From Macrotrachela quadricornifera (taxonomy: Eukaryota > Rotifera > Eurotatoria > Philodinida > Philodinidae), in NCBI GenBank assembly GCA_022393335.1, contig JAJEKB010021337.1, forward strand, positions 1,152,195 to 1,216,194: a stretch of 64,000 bases of DNA. The letters run 5' to 3'. A program made the translations under genes and the position numbers. Shown here piece after piece: positions 34,651-47,520 of this stretch; the first letter of the stretch is position 1; each line of letters opens with the position of its first letter. The notes below the pieces were generated by a model, which worked only from the letters and a program-made list of their open reading frames with translations, was not told where the DNA came from and made no database searches.

Positions 34651-35306
34651 CAGTGGAGTCCGCTTATAAGAGCGTCGTTGGGATCTCAAAAAAAGGCTCT
34701 TATATCCGGACCGCTCCTTTATCCGAACTATATGTAAAACAGTGCAAAAATTTGTTCTTGTCAACATTTATTAAGTAGTACATAGGCATACATGAATTTA
34801 CTTAAAGAAATCCGTGATTCTACTCTGAGTACTCTATTTTTCGGATTTCTTCGTTTTGCCTTATCTTCTTCACGGTATAATAGCCGCTACTGAAATCTTT
34901 AGCCACACTGTCTGACTATTTCGATTTCAGTGCTTCCAAGATTTCCAGTTTTTGCTCAATCGATAATGTGCAACGTTTACCGCTGGTAGATACCATTCTT
35001 TGAAAAATAAAGATTCAACGAAAAATGAGGAACATTATATAGGACAAAGGAAGAAAGAAAGATCTATGGAATGAAAAATCCCATAGATGATGAACATGAA
35101 AGAAAGAAGAACAAAGGAAAGGAAAAATCCTTAGTGGATAACTAACAAGAAAAGAAAAGAAAAGAAGAAGAATATAAGTGTATATTTATAATCATATAGA
35201 TAAACAGGCTCTTTTATGCGGACTAAAATCGCAAAAATGTGCCAAAATAAAGCTCTTATAAGCGAACCGCTCCTCTATCCGAGGCTCTTATAAGTGGACC
35301 CGACTG
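34651..35306. mobile_element. 656-bp pogo/Tigger-like non-autonomous element
   Basis: The ends are CAGTGGAGTCCGCTTATAAG and, inverted, CAGTCGGGTCCACTTATAAG, each flanked by TA (34649-34650, 35307-35308). CAGT-type ends with CTTATAAG are typical of pogo/Tigger elements. A second inner repeat CTCTTATA(A)GCG...CCGCTCCT lies just inside each end. It retains a fragment of a transposase DNA-binding domain at 34845-34997. Confidence 0.8.
34845..34997 (-). pseudogene. pogo/CENP-B-type HTH fragment
   Basis: From ATG 34997 the frame reads a CENP-B N-terminal-like helix-turn-helix: KRCTLSIEQKLEILEALKSK, a stop, then DSVAKDF and YYTVKKIRQNEEI. The spacing is that of Tigger-like transposases. One in-frame stop and loss of all downstream domains make it a relic. 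It supports the pogo assignment of the enclosing element. Confidence 0.55.
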
Positions 35307-35744
35307 TATTGGGATGCTCGGAACAACAATATATACCTGATTTGTCTGCGTGCTTTGCCTTTCACTGTCAGAAATAAATGAGTTTTATTGAACAAAGAAC
35401 AATATTCATAAACAGTAAGTCGAACTCTAAAGAAATACAATGGCACAGAGGTAGAGAAACATTAAAAATAATAACAAACAACAAGAAATCTCTACTATTT
35501 CTTCTTCTCCAGATACAAGCAAACAGAGACAGAATAAAGTGCAAGTACGCGATAATTAAGAAAAATAGATCTTTTTCTTTTGATTATTGTCATGCAATGT
35601 CATGTAGAGAATTAAGGATATCATACTTGATGCATGAAGTTAATTATTTTTCTACAGCTATTATCTAGGTCCGTTTTGAACATTAGTTGTTTTATCCCGA
35701 ACATCTATCTCTTGTGATTCTGTCATGTGAAATTATTCATTCCT

Positions 35745-35799
35745 AACATCTGTTATCTATCTTACGAACATCTGTTATCTATCTTACGAACATCTGTTA
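35745..35799. repeat. 22-bp tandem repeat
   Basis: AACATCTGTTATCTATCTTA plus CG is repeated twice and followed by a partial third copy. Related CGAACATC words flank it, including a small hairpin (TTCCGAACATCCG / CGGATGTTCGGAA) near 35842-35877. Confidence 0.6.
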
Positions 35800-35995
35800 A
35801 AATCTTTTCCATACATTCCTTGCAGAACTAAAATACCAATTCCGAACATCCGGTATCAAAGACGGATGTTCGGAATGATAGTAACGAAACGTCTGGAGGT
35901 CTAGTCAGGATTCTGTTAGGAATTTTCAAGGTCCAAACATCTTTGGATCGTTACATAGCGTTATCATTCGTAATTAGGATCTTGATACAAAATGA

Positions 35996-36615
35996 GAGGA
36001 TCTAATCTCGGGTTTTTTTAAAATACTAACGACCATTTTTTGCATAACTTTTCAACGGTTCAAGCTATAGATTTCGGGTTTTATCCAGTAGAAAGAGCAA
36101 AGCGAAGGACGCCGACCTGTATCAAATCCATTAAGTTCAAGCCTCTCTTATATAGCTATTTGCAGTCAGATATCTTTTTTGTTGTCAATTTTCATGAGTT
36201 TTCATCATACGTTAGCATCAAATTAGGCCAAAGTACAGCTCAAATCTCTCTATATTTGTGCTAAAATTTTCATATTTTACCACTGGAGCGTAAAGAAAAA
36301 ACAACCGAGAGGAAAACAAAAAGATTTGAAAATTTTAGCACAAATATAGAGAGATTTGGGCTACATTTTGGCCTAATTTGATGCTAACTTATCACAAAAA
36401 CTCATGAAAATTAGCAACAAAAAAGATATTTGATTGTAAATAGCTATATAAAAGAGGCTTGGACTCAATGGATTTGATACAGATCGACGTCCTCCGCTTT
36501 GCTCTTTCTAATGATGAAAACCCGAAATCTATAGTTTGAATCGTTGAAAAGTTATTCAAAAAATGGTCGTTGGTATTTTAAAAAAATCCGACATTAGTAG
36601 TTAGATCCGGTTCTT
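35996..36615. mobile_element. 620-bp palindromic element
   Basis: The arms of about 290 bp are inverted copies with few mismatches (GGATCTAA ends; shared blocks such as AAAATGGTCGTTGGTATTTT and its complement) around a spacer near 36290. No coding capacity. Confidence 0.75.
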
Positions 36616-39215
36616 TTCAAAACAAATGATGATAGGAAACAGTTCCGTTCCTCGATCAGGAACTGTCTCACATCTAAATATGTGATACACTATAATACTA
36701 ATAAGGGGATAAGAAAATTTTCACAATTTCGTCATGTCTCTTTTCAAATTCTTCTATGAATTTTAAAAGATTATTTCGATCATGAAGTATGAAAAATTAT
36801 CATCCCATGGTCCAGACCTTGGGTGAGAAATGAAGGAGCAGATACTGACTTCTATGGGGTGAGGGGATGAGGTAACATGCGGCCTCATCCCAATTTGTAG
36901 TGTCAGTCGATGGGGAACTCATAGGCTTCGATATCATGGGTGCTCCAATGAAAGTCTCTGATCCGAATATACGGATGGTTTGCCCAAAAAGAAAAACTTA
37001 TAAATTCTAAGAAACCACCGATAGATTCAGTTTCCTCGGCCCTAAAAACCTTTAATCAAACTTTGTAAAAAATCATTATGTTCGGACAATAGATTTTTCT
37101 GAACGAATAGTCGAACTCATAAAATTACCCTTACCGTTATTAGGTGACTTAACGATAAATGCTCGCTAATCCTGATCAATCGTGCGATTTCTAGGATTCA
37201 CTAGAATTCGCTTTTTCTTCGGAGAAGAAAAATTCAAAATTTTGGTCTCAATTGAGTCATACACGTTTCTAGTAGGAACAATGACAGTACAATAGTAGTG
37301 TCGTAGTGATACTAACTTTCAAAACGCTTTTTTGAAAATATAATCGCAATAGTGACAACTTGTTTGACAGTTCATCGGGGTCCAAAAGAATTTTTCTCTA
37401 GTCACAGCAGATTTTACAGCCGCGATGTGTATCTCAGTCATGTAGTCTTCATCCTTACATCATAATAATAGTTTCTCAACTTATTGAACCAGTATACTGC
37501 TCTTATCGAAGTGATCTGTACACCACTCTCATTGATATTAATCTATTTACTATTTTATCGAAATGATTTATATTTTCACATGCCCTTAAAAGCTTTTCTG
37601 AACAGAACAAATAAGAAAAACCTCTGAAAATCATATCAATAATGACATTGTCTGATGTAAAAATATAATTCTGATGGAATAACATTAACTTACCTTATAA
37701 TATGCAGTGAAAATTAAATACGATGTCTTGAAAGTGTTGATTAAGACAATGAAAAATGACTGAGTGAAGTGAAGGTAACTCTTTTCTATACACGATGTTT
37801 GTCTTTGTTCTTTGTATTTACGTATGTTTGCAAGAGGTAGCTCTTATTTGTCTCTTTTACCAATTCTTATCATCAGATAAACGAGTTTCTCATCAGCAAC
37901 TTAAACTGCAATGCAGTAACAGAATCAAATTTGTTTGAGGATAGGTCTATTTTCAAAAAATAAATATGTTAAGAAACGAACGCAAATGTGTCGGAGACTT
38001 TATTAAAGAGTCATGAGAATGTTTAACCCTTTCACAGCGATTCAGTTTTCCAAGGAAAATAGTTTCAACATATTAATTTTCATGCTTGTTCATGCTCGAA
38101 AAATGTACTCGTTGATAATTTCAATACGCTGAAAATCTCCATAATTTGTAACTAAGATTTTTTCAATATAATTTATTGCGTTGGTTTTTCCCCATCCCCT
38201 TTTTTTCTCTTATATAAAGCCTTTCACACATTAAAAGACTCGAGGTTTTCTATCATGCCCCTAAAAAAAAAGTCAAAGTTTTTGGCGATCTCAGCGAAAA
38301 ATCCTAATTTCAACCATTTTTTATCCAATACCTCGTTAGTAAATCTGTTTATTGTGCTTATACCGCGTTCATACAATGGAAAAGATTCAGACAAAGTTTT
38401 CATGCAAAAAAAAAGAAAACAAGTGTTCGTTAAGAGAATGTTCTTGAAACAAAATAGACTTCATACCCCAACATTTTGGTGCGATCTATAACAGCACTAT
38501 TTTTTCTAAAGCATACGATCTATCACTGATGATGTTTATGTTCTATACCACTACACAGTTGGATAAAAGTCTTTCCACTCCTCCACCTTTGTTTCTATAA
38601 CACCATACTTTGCTTCAAATTTATAGCCGAGCAAAGATATGACATAAGAGTTTTATTTCAAAATAGTATACATCACACTGAAACAAAACTCATATATCTT
38701 ATCTTTATTTGACCATAAACTTGATGCAAAGCATGACAACATTGAAATAAAGAAGGGAAAAACTTTTATCTGAGAGTATAAATCCCTTGAAGTGAGTAAG
38801 AAGATTTTATATTTTTCTGTCAAAGTTATTTAATTTAGTTGCTTATGTTGAGAATTGGCTCGCATAAATATAACTGGTTCAAAATGAAAAGTATCATCAA
38901 CGTAGTTATTAGTGTCTAGCTAATTGAAATGAATATATTTGTGTTAGAAGAAACAATTTGCAGAAAAAGATCAGCTGAATACATGTTGAGAGTGATTTTA
39001 GAAACTTCTGTGTCTGTGTCGGAAAGCACCTTGGCATTTTTATATAAAAAGAAATACGTCCTCAGATATAATAGAGGTATTTCATAAAATGTGTCTCGTT
39101 GCATTTTCTTAGAAATATATGGACGCGGGAAGTCGGCCTAATACCCCAAGATACAGAACAGGAAATGATATTATTCCAAGGAAGAGTATATAATGAATTT
39201 TAGATCAAATGAAAG

Positions 39216-39654
39216 CTCGTTAAAAATTGGATCTACTGGTGCTGAATAGTGTTGGTTTTTGTAAACTTCATAATGTCGAACTTCAGAAATTTTAAGAAAT
39301 TCTCTACATTAAAAAATGTTAAAACTCACATTTTCTATATGAAAGAAAATCATTAGATTTTCCGACAAAATTAATCTTTTTTCATTAATTCTACTACCTT
39401 ACATGTTACGACATACACTTATTCGATTCGGTTTTGAATACGGCATTCATTGAATACATTTTGAAACATGGGTGGTAGTAGAAATAATGAAAAAAGACTA
39501 TTTTTGTCGGAAAATCTAATGTTTTTCTTTCATATAGAAAATGTGAGTTTTTAACATTTTTTAATGTAGAGAATTTTTTAAAATTTCTGAAGTTCGACAT
39601 TATGAAGTTTACAAAACCAACACTATTCAGCACCAGTAGATCCAATTTTTAATG
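39216..39654. mobile_element. 439-bp palindromic element
   Basis: TTAAAAATTGGATCTACTGG at the left end returns inverted at the right end, with arms of about 150-170 bp nearly identical (ACTATTCAGCACCAGTAG, ATGTGAGTTTTTAACA) around a unique centre near 39380-39470. No coding capacity. Confidence 0.75.
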
Positions 39655-41308
39655 TCCTTGATTCCTCATGATTTCTTTGATTTCAAGTGATTTCATGATG
39701 GAAAATCAGTCTTTTGACTGAAAATCGAAATCACGAAAATCACGGGAAAGCAAAAGAAATCATGAGAAATCAAGAAATCGGGAAATCAGTTTCTTCCCCC
39801 TTGGGTACAATAATTTAGATTAACTGATTCTGCCAGATTTTAGTAGAATATTTTCATATGTGTGATCATAGAAGACATGATTGCATTAGTAAAATGACGT
39901 AGATAATGCCTTTTATATTACGTCTCATTAGGAATATTATCATTTTTTCTCTTTTCTTTGCTAAAATGCCTTACTCCAGTTTTGATTTCGTATCTCACTT
40001 TATTGCTGAGCATATTGGCATAAGTTCCTTATATATTCTGGCTTTTCAATGATTCGCGTTCGTTAAAACCATAGGAAAAAAATAAAAAAGTTTTATTTGC
40101 TCTAGTTCGTAAGAGACAAGTGTCGAAAACAAGTTTTCAGATAAAACAAGGTTTTTTTTTATTAACAGTGATACAGTGCCTCCATTTTCTTTAAACTCGG
40201 TAGCAATTTATTGTCTTACGAAGACTGAGAAATGTGAAGATTTATTCAAGAAGTATATGTTGTATTATATTCAAATGAAAATATCCCCATGTTAGCGGCT
40301 ATCATGATCACTCAGTAAGTAAACATTCACGAGGCAAATCGTCTGACTATGTTATTTCATCATTGTCAAATGATAACAATAAAAGAATTGTCGAGTTATG
40401 CATCTCCTATACTCGATCTGTTGTCCGTCGTGTCACCATAGTTCATTGTAGAAGATATTTAAAGCAAACAGGAGCATATGAACATATAATTGATGTTATC
40501 ATACTTAATAATCATGATATTGTCACTGATGATCATATTTCTTAACTATATCAATGCCGACAGATTGAATCAATTCGAATTGTAGCATCTTCTCTCAAGA
40601 AAAGCACTAACAGTCATAACACAAGAACAACTCAAATATTTGACAAATGTCAACTGATGTTTGTTTCCTTGCATGAATTGATCGCTGATATTAATCAAAC
40701 ATGACTAGAAATCTTCGGAAAGATTTATTTTTCTCATTCTTAAACGGAGATTCGCTGCAGTTATACTAGTGCTTATTGTAACGAAAAATAAATTTGAACG
40801 ACTGTTGATTGATACAATATAGTAGTTGAGCTTGTTCACTTTTGCTATCATTCAAACTTAAGTTTGTAACTTGTAAGAAGATTTTTATTTCATCACTGTT
40901 CTTTTCTTCACATGCACAAACCATCAACTCACTATATTCATATCACTCGTTCTCTTCTTTTTGTTTTCTTTCCTCTCCTTTCAAATGATTCGACTCACAT
41001 CATCTGATGATGCAATTACGTGCAATACTATATAAGTATGATATCAGTGAAGATTTTCATTATGTACATGTTGTATCGCATATGAGCAATATTGACGAAA
41101 GTTAATATCATATAGTTATACTATCACATAAGCGTGATATTGGGTAAGGTTGATTCTATATGACTATGCTATCATCAAGAGATGATAACATGTAGTGACG
41201 ATCTCTGTGTTTATCAGCACACTTACGTATTTGATTGTGAATTGATTTACGAAGATATTGAATTTTATTGGTATAATTTACAACTTCTTTTTTGAACAAT
41301 TTAATCAT

Positions 41309-42256
41309 CTATTGAACTTTGCTTTTCACTTCACCGTGTTCATAAGAAAATTTATGATTCAAATCGGGACGATATTTTTCTTCAGCTTGACTATAATCTT
41401 GAAATGGCAAATCGCGTTGCTTCACAGCCTGTTGAACACTGAATCGAGCAGCTGTTGTCACAAACTGCATAACTTCAGGTGCATGACGCATAGAATCATC
41501 CAAAATACAACCTAATAATTGTGTATTATGAAGACCTTGATTTCGATAGATCTGATTTACCATTTATTTCATAGTAGCTAATTGTGTCATAGGAATATGA
41601 GCTAATCTCTCTGCTGTTTTTAAGACTTTGGCCTCTAATTCGTTAAACGGTACCGATTTATTAATTAGATTGATTTCAGCTGCTTTGTTTCCTGTCAGAT
41701 CCTCGCCAGATAGAGCTAGTTCTTTACATTTTGTCAATTCCAAAAGATGAATCCACATACTAGTTAAACACGCTCCCCTAACTCTACTATAAGGAGTTCC
41801 AATAATCAGGTTAGCACATAATGCTAAATTGCTCCCACCACCTACACAATAACCATGAATTTGAGCAATAACAGACTTAGACGAATACTATATAGACATG
41901 AATCTAACCACTGGATTTGTTAATTTTGATGTGGTTAACATAATATCAATTCCAGAATTCCAATTCTCCATTGAATTTCTTAAATTCGAAGGAAGACAAG
42001 ATAAATCACCACTAAAGTCAAATCCTGCACAAAATGAAGTGTCATTACCACGAAGTATTATTATTTTAACTGAATCATCATGATTTGCTCTAGTGATTGA
42101 ATGGCGCAATTCAGAAGATGTTAATGGTGAAGAAACATGATAAAGTAATGTTTCATATGTTGGGGTAGGATTTATTAAATGTGATGGAATACTCCAAAGT
42201 TTGGCATTATCAGGAGAGACTTGTTTTTGAGTGACATTTCGACCATCATTGTTCAA
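41309..42256 (-). pseudogene. Enoyl-CoA hydratase/isomerase family pseudogene
   Basis: On the minus strand three consecutive pieces stay in one frame: YETLLYHVSSP, then IIILRGNDTSFCAGFDFS, then IAQIHGYCVGGGSNLALCA and GTPYSRV, the crotonase-fold signature with its oxyanion-hole glycines. The frame carries two in-frame stops (TAG near 41889, TAA near 41564). Family comparison suggests about 17 residues missing after VSSP and about 10-15 missing before GTPYSRV. The tail SQAEEKYRPDLNH fits the C terminus of bacterial-type enoyl-CoA hydratases of about 300 residues. An intact homologue would hydrate fatty enoyl-CoA; this copy cannot. I read it as a decayed duplicate. Exon gain could mimic part of this, but the stops are not next to clear splice sites. 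Confidence 0.8.
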
Positions 42257-43405
42257 CTAAACATTGCAGAAACTATGAGCTAGACAAAACAAAAATCTGA
42301 TAGAGATACAAAAAATCTAGTACTGATTTGTTCTAACCTATATCATGTAATTTAATGAATGGTTCGAATCTCTTTCAACAGGCCAAGTAAAGGTCGTACT
42401 TTTAGTTTTTAAACAAAGCTTTATAGACCACTCATCTTTCTTGAATAATAAAGACATTACCTTCCCTAGTCGAACATCTTGTAAGCAAGATCTTGGTCAA
42501 GATACAAGGTACAGAAATGTTAACAGATCTTGAAAACTTAGGTACAAGAAAATATAACTATCTTGCACCAAGATCTTTGCTCAGATCCTGGCATAAGATT
42601 TCTAAGATCTTTGCTGAAATATCACCAGCGAAACAAAAATATTTCAGAAAATCTCTATGGACGCCTCCAAAATCTACTAATACAGTTCATCGGATACCAA
42701 ATTTTCATGCCGAATCCGAATATGAAGTCAGCTTTTTACTATGAGCATCCGCTGACCACTTAGCGGTCAGTGGTCAGTGTAAAACTGTGGAAAATGCCAT
42801 CTTTGCCGGTATTTTTGGAATGTAGATGATATTTCATAGCATTATTCGTCAAAAGTTCCTCGAAAAAGATGAGTAAATATTACTCAGTAATTTCAGCTAT
42901 TGCAAGATCTTGGTGCAAGATAATTAGATTTTCTTGTAGCGTAAGTTTTCAAGATCTGTTAACATTTCTGTACCTTGTATCTTGATCAAGATCTGTGGTA
43001 CAAGAAACTAGATCTTGGTTACAAGATGTTCGGCTAGGGTTACGCTCGAGAATATACTATTGAGAGAGACGCTCACTGTCTTTATATTTCGTTAATGTAC
43101 ACTCATTTTTTAATACACTGGTCATGCGAGAGAGTGAAAGTACATTGATTCAAAGGAGCATTTTCGCAGACCCTGTTACAACCACATAGGATATATTTAT
43201 ATGGTTATTTCTATATTCATATAAAAGTAGATAATTTTATGATTGAACATGGAATTATATAGTGGTTGATAGAATTTATTTGAAATTAGTCGTTTGTTTT
43301 AAAAGTTCTTATTCAAATTAATCTTCATTTGTTCGATTAAACAAAACTTTAAAGCAAATCGGATGACAATCTCACTCTCTCATCATCACAATCGTTAATG
43401 CTAAG
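42257..43405. other. Intergenic with a palindromic element
   Basis: It contains the element at 42464-43039. The flanks on both sides are AT-rich and hold no gene I can support. Confidence 0.4.
42464..43039. mobile_element. 576-bp inverted-repeat element
   Basis: The ends are CCCTAGTCGAACATCTTGTA and, inverted, CCCTAGCCGAACATCTTGTA. The inverted arms of about 130 bp are rich in CAAGATCTTGGT-type words. The centre is unique apart from a small CGGTCAGTGGTCAG repeat. No coding capacity; target duplication unclear. Confidence 0.7.
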
Positions 43406-45835
43406 CTACAAACACTTGTCTAAATCAATAACAGACAATATTGTATACAAAGTTAATATGTTGAATTTATAATCTTTTTCTCCATGAATGGGTATTGCAC
43501 CGTCAATAATTGAGATACTTGTCTGGATGGGTGTACGATAACTCAGATATGTTTCAATCATGTCCAAGAAAAAGTTTCGATTCTGGTCTGTATCACGTTC
43601 GATAAGCTGATAACTCTTGTGAAGTATATCAAACATAATTTCTGTCTCATTAACGCCAATCAATTTCATTAGTTCACAATTAGGATTCAATTGTTTAGTT
43701 ATTTTGCGATTGGTTGTTAGCTGTTTCAAAAACTTTTGTGTTTTCGAATTCCACAGCTCCAATGGTAATGTACTATGTCCATGATCGTCGATCTCTACTA
43801 CCTCAAAAATTCGTTGTTCAAATCCAGTATCATTCTGATTGTGCGATTTTCTAAAAGATGAATCGATATATTGAATAAGTTGTTGTTGTCCTCTAGGCCA
43901 TTTGACGACTCGCTTTAGTATCAATGGAAGACCATTTTCATCGGGCCACAATTTGAAACAATCGATGATTATTTGCAAACTATGTCGAAACAATTGTTCA
44001 CGTGAATGGTTCAAAATTAGATCAATAATTGACTTGAATTGATTGAATTCACTTCCCATCAATCGTTCGATGAGACTATATGTCGCTCGAAGGAAAGGAT
44101 GGTTAACTTGTAATACAGGTTCATAAGGAGATAGAGCGATAACAAGGCCAATATGTGTACCCATTGTATTGACAATATTAGGTGCTGAGAGATAACTGAT
44201 GACATGGAATGCAGTTGATCTTGGAAAAGGACGTTGCAATCCACGATAATGATGATAGTCTTCAAGAAGTTCCATGATGCCGGGACTGTCGAATGTAACA
44301 GCAAAAGAAAGTAAATTCTTGTTTGAATCCTCGAACAATGTGTCATTTGCAACCAGAAATTCAGCAATAGCACCACCAAGTGAATGACCAGTATGCCATA
44401 GAATACGATTTTGTTTCACTTGTCTCCGAATTGTCTCAGTAAAATTTCGTGCTACATGAAGTAGTTTGGGTGGTACACCAAGAAATAAATCATAATCGGC
44501 TATAAGTGAAGTAGCATTAACATCTACAACTGTTCCTCGATGAGCAATGACAATTTCCATTGTCTGAGTATTTTGTACCGCAATACCATAGTATCCAGTA
44601 TCTTGTGCATCGTCATATTCGCCGATAACCTCCCATTGTGAAGACAATCGTTTTGTGCAATAGGCAACACCACTGAGCTCGGCTAATTGATAATGAGTTG
44701 GCCATAGGTTATCGAATAGTGGTGGCGGTGGTATATCTACCGTAGACTTCGCATCCTTACGTGTTTTAAATTTCTTTTCATTCTCCAAAGCTATATACAA
44801 GTATTTATCAAATAATTCCCTAGTTTTTTTATTTCTGCTCTCACTGGAACATTTCATTATATATGCAACAGATTCGCCGTATTTACGAAGCATAATTAGT
44901 GTACTAATGATATACAACTTTGTTCGTGCGCTACTGGGATTGTAGATAATTGATTTAGAAAGATCATTATTTGCTTTATCATATCTGCTATGATGATAGA
45001 ACAAAAGTCCTCGTGACAAGTATAAACGTCCAAGTAGTATGCCAAGTTTCTTTCCGATTGAACGCTGCTTTCGATATTTTCTTTCATACTTATCTATTAT
45101 GCGTGTCAGATTTTCTATTGCCCAATCAGATTGATGTCCACAAATAGTCATATCAAACACAAGTTGTTTAATTTTCTCTTGTGTGGCCTGATCACGGACA
45201 GACAAACCCGTCGATGTGACAATCCATTCATGCTGATCAATTGACAATGGATATCGACTGTGCACACTAACAATCATCGTAGTTGATATTGTAAGAGTGA
45301 CTACCCAATAGAGAAGAAGCAGAATTCCAAATTTGCATATGATAGGACCTTCTATTTTCACACAGAAGAAATCGGCACCCATTGTTCGTATTGCTAATAT
45401 TGAGAAGGAAATCAGAACAGCGATCAGCACAATTATTTTAACGAATACTTCCATTTCAATGCTAATATCATAGATATCATCAACGAACGCTTTCTCCGCA
45501 TGCCAAAACCAACCATGACAAAAGTATGTAGCCGGTACTAATAGCGATAAATAAGTCAATAAAGACGAAGAAGTGACAGTACGTGTCGTCTGCTCGGTAT
45601 TGACTTTCGATCCGGCGCCATAGGACAACAATATAGGTAGGATAAAGCAATAAATCAAAATCATTCGAACTTGAAGATTTGAAGCACATAATGACCAAAT
45701 TACGAGAAATGCTATTACTAGACAAATGTAAAGACTTGATTTTTTTTGGTATCCATAGAAAAGCATGAATGTGATCAAAGTCAGCGGTAAAAGTCGAAAC
45801 ATTTGTTCGAGAGTGGGATTATGTTGTGAAGCCAT
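43406..45835 (-). CDS. Multipass membrane protein with lipase (class 3-like) domain
   Basis: 809 residues from ATG 45835. The open frame continues 44 codons upstream without ATG, but the ATG directly follows TGTTTTCAG, an acceptor-like sequence, so a 5' UTR intron is likely. Residues 12-190 hold about six hydrophobic segments (around 12-28, 34-52, 55-72, 91-108, 131-149, 166-190). A helical, TPR-like region follows (about 230-370). The alpha/beta-hydrolase part has IAHRGT (oxyanion strand) and TGHSLGGA with nucleophile Ser485, a FDSPG strand, and a late GTHIG that could supply the His. This resembles lipase class 3 / diacylglycerol-lipase-like proteins, which have membrane helices before a GHSLGG hydrolase. 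The substrate is not determined. No obvious defect. Confidence 0.75.
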   Translation of the reverse strand: MASQHNPTLEQMFRLLPLTLITFMLFYGYQKKSSLYICLVIAFLVIWSLCASNLQVRMILIYCFILPILLSYGAGSKVNTEQTTRTVTSSSLLTYLSLLVPATYFCHGWFWHAEKAFVDDIYDISIEMEVFVKIIVLIAVLISFSILAIRTMGADFFCVKIEGPIICKFGILLLLYWVVTLTISTTMIVSVHSRYPLSIDQHEWIVTSTGLSVRDQATQEKIKQLVFDMTICGHQSDWAIENLTRIIDKYERKYRKQRSIGKKLGILLGRLYLSRGLLFYHHSRYDKANNDLSKSIIYNPSSARTKLYIISTLIMLRKYGESVAYIMKCSSESRNKKTRELFDKYLYIALENEKKFKTRKDAKSTVDIPPPPLFDNLWPTHYQLAELSGVAYCTKRLSSQWEVIGEYDDAQDTGYYGIAVQNTQTMEIVIAHRGTVVDVNATSLIADYDLFLGVPPKLLHVARNFTETIRRQVKQNRILWHTGHSLGGAIAEFLVANDTLFEDSNKNLLSFAVTFDSPGIMELLEDYHHYRGLQRPFPRSTAFHVISYLSAPNIVNTMGTHIGLVIALSPYEPVLQVNHPFLRATYSLIERLMGSEFNQFKSIIDLILNHSREQLFRHSLQIIIDCFKLWPDENGLPLILKRVVKWPRGQQQLIQYIDSSFRKSHNQNDTGFEQRIFEVVEIDDHGHSTLPLELWNSKTQKFLKQLTTNRKITKQLNPNCELMKLIGVNETEIMFDILHKSYQLIERDTDQNRNFFLDMIETYLSYRTPIQTSISIIDGAIPIHGEKDYKFNILTLYTILSVIDLDKCL

Positions 45836-47520
45836 CTGAAAACATCCCGTATTCAAATGGAGTATGATGGACTGTAGAATAATAACTTCAGACGACCATG
45901 TTTGATTGGAACGACAATGAGATAAATAAGAAGATATGATAGCACATACACTCAGTACCGTTCCCAAGAAGAAGATAATTGTTGCTAATGACCTTCACAG
46001 AATAAATTAATCATCGCCAATTGACGTTTAATAAAAAAAAGAAAGGAGACAACTTACATCTCTTTTGTTTGATGACTAGTTGTAGAGAACAAAGCATGTG
46101 CTACTTACAACATATAATATTGGTTCTTTGTTTGTCATTTAATGCAAAGAACATATTTCAACCTTATCTTCAATCCTTATCTTTCTCGTTAGAGATACGC
46201 AAATATTCTCATACACAAAACATGAAAGAATGAAAAGAACCAACGTACGATACTGTAGAACAAGTGGAAGCGTATCAAGTGATCTTGTTTTCATAAGATT
46301 TTGAGAGAATTCGACTGGATATACCAGTAGGAAATCTTCTGACAATTTATTAATCACTACTATATCTGAACATACTTTGAGATTTAATCAGAAATCCGCC
46401 AGAAATATGTTCAACTCTAACAGACAGAATTTATCATATTCTTCAACTAACACACCGATCCGATTTATTCATCTGATTATAGAACGAAATCAAAACTTAG
46501 GACAATTCTTCGTATAATTATCTCAGATATTACTTGCCATTTAATAGTATTCGTCCAATGTATCTCCATGCTCCTATCGGGTGAACAAAAATGATTGCGA
46601 CACTTTTGTTTTGTCGATTATTTTTCTTAGACAAGTGGTATTGTCTTAGTTTTTTTCCAGGAGATGTGCCGTCGAAAGCAATACAAAAGGTGCACGAAGA
46701 AATTCCTTTCGATTTACTCTGACGATTTTTCTAGTCGGTTAAAAGTGAAGATCTGCATGATGCTGCCACGAAGTGTTCGAAAATATTTGAAACATAGTTT
46801 GTTTTCCGAATATCTTTGCATAGATAAATGATGAAACCTTGAATTTTTTTAAAAACAAGCGCCGTCGAAAGCTCTACAGAAGCTGTATGACCAAAATTCT
46901 TATTAAAAAATATAAAGGTCCTACAAACATTTTTATCATTTTACATATGGTGGGAAGTAGCACTAAAATGTAATATTTCATTTTTAATTTCGAAAAAATG
47001 ATTAGAACATGTTAGTAAGGATTTATTTTGGCATTTTTAGTAGAACTTTCAACGGCGCATCTTTTAGAAAAAAAACCTAAGACTACACCACTTTTACGAT
47101 GTTTTACAATTTTTCTTTCAATAATTGCAAAACAATGTAGAAGTTTCTTCTCTGATGCAACCATACCAGTTTTTTTTTTATTGAAGATAAACTAAAGATC
47201 TTCGCTGTTCGTTTTAAATAGGAAAACATTTTCTCCTGTTTTTTTTGGGCCATCCGTTATTCTTTGATTGACGGCTCCATTTCTTCGGTACTGAGTCACT
47301 GTTATCGACCATTATTCGATTCTTTATGTAGAGGATTATATGAGAATGAGAAAAGTTCTGCTTGTTTGTCACTACTGTTTTGTGTAAAGAATGGCAGAAA
47401 AAAAACTGATTTGATTTTTCTTTTTTCTCTCTCTGTATGTTGTGCAATGACTTTTTTCACGTGTGAAAACATTTTACATTTATAAAAAATATTCTTCAGA
47501 GTGAATTCATTTTCAGTCTA
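45836..47520. other. Intergenic between divergent genes
   Basis: Sequence between the lipase-like gene (-) and the CCCH gene (+), so it should contain both promoters and 5' UTRs. TTTTCAG sits four bases before the CCCH ATG. I identified no core promoter motif with confidence. Near 46680-47060 a GCCGTCGAAAGC word appears twice in one orientation, with an inverted partner (TTTCAACGGCGC) near 47048. Confidence 0.4.

Larger units (their letters stand above)
35309..41308. other. 6-kb gene-free stretch with palindromes
   Basis: I find no supported gene. It holds a 22-bp tandem repeat (35745-35799), palindromic elements at 35996-36615 and 39216-39654, and a GATTTC/GAAATC-rich block at about 39655-39795 that ends CCCCCTTGGGT. 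The remainder is AT-rich with short random frames. Confidence 0.45.

Noticed and set aside
38023..38250. TTTAACCCTTTCACAGCG resembling a piggyBac end
   Set aside because: I could find no matching inverted end with TTAA nearby.
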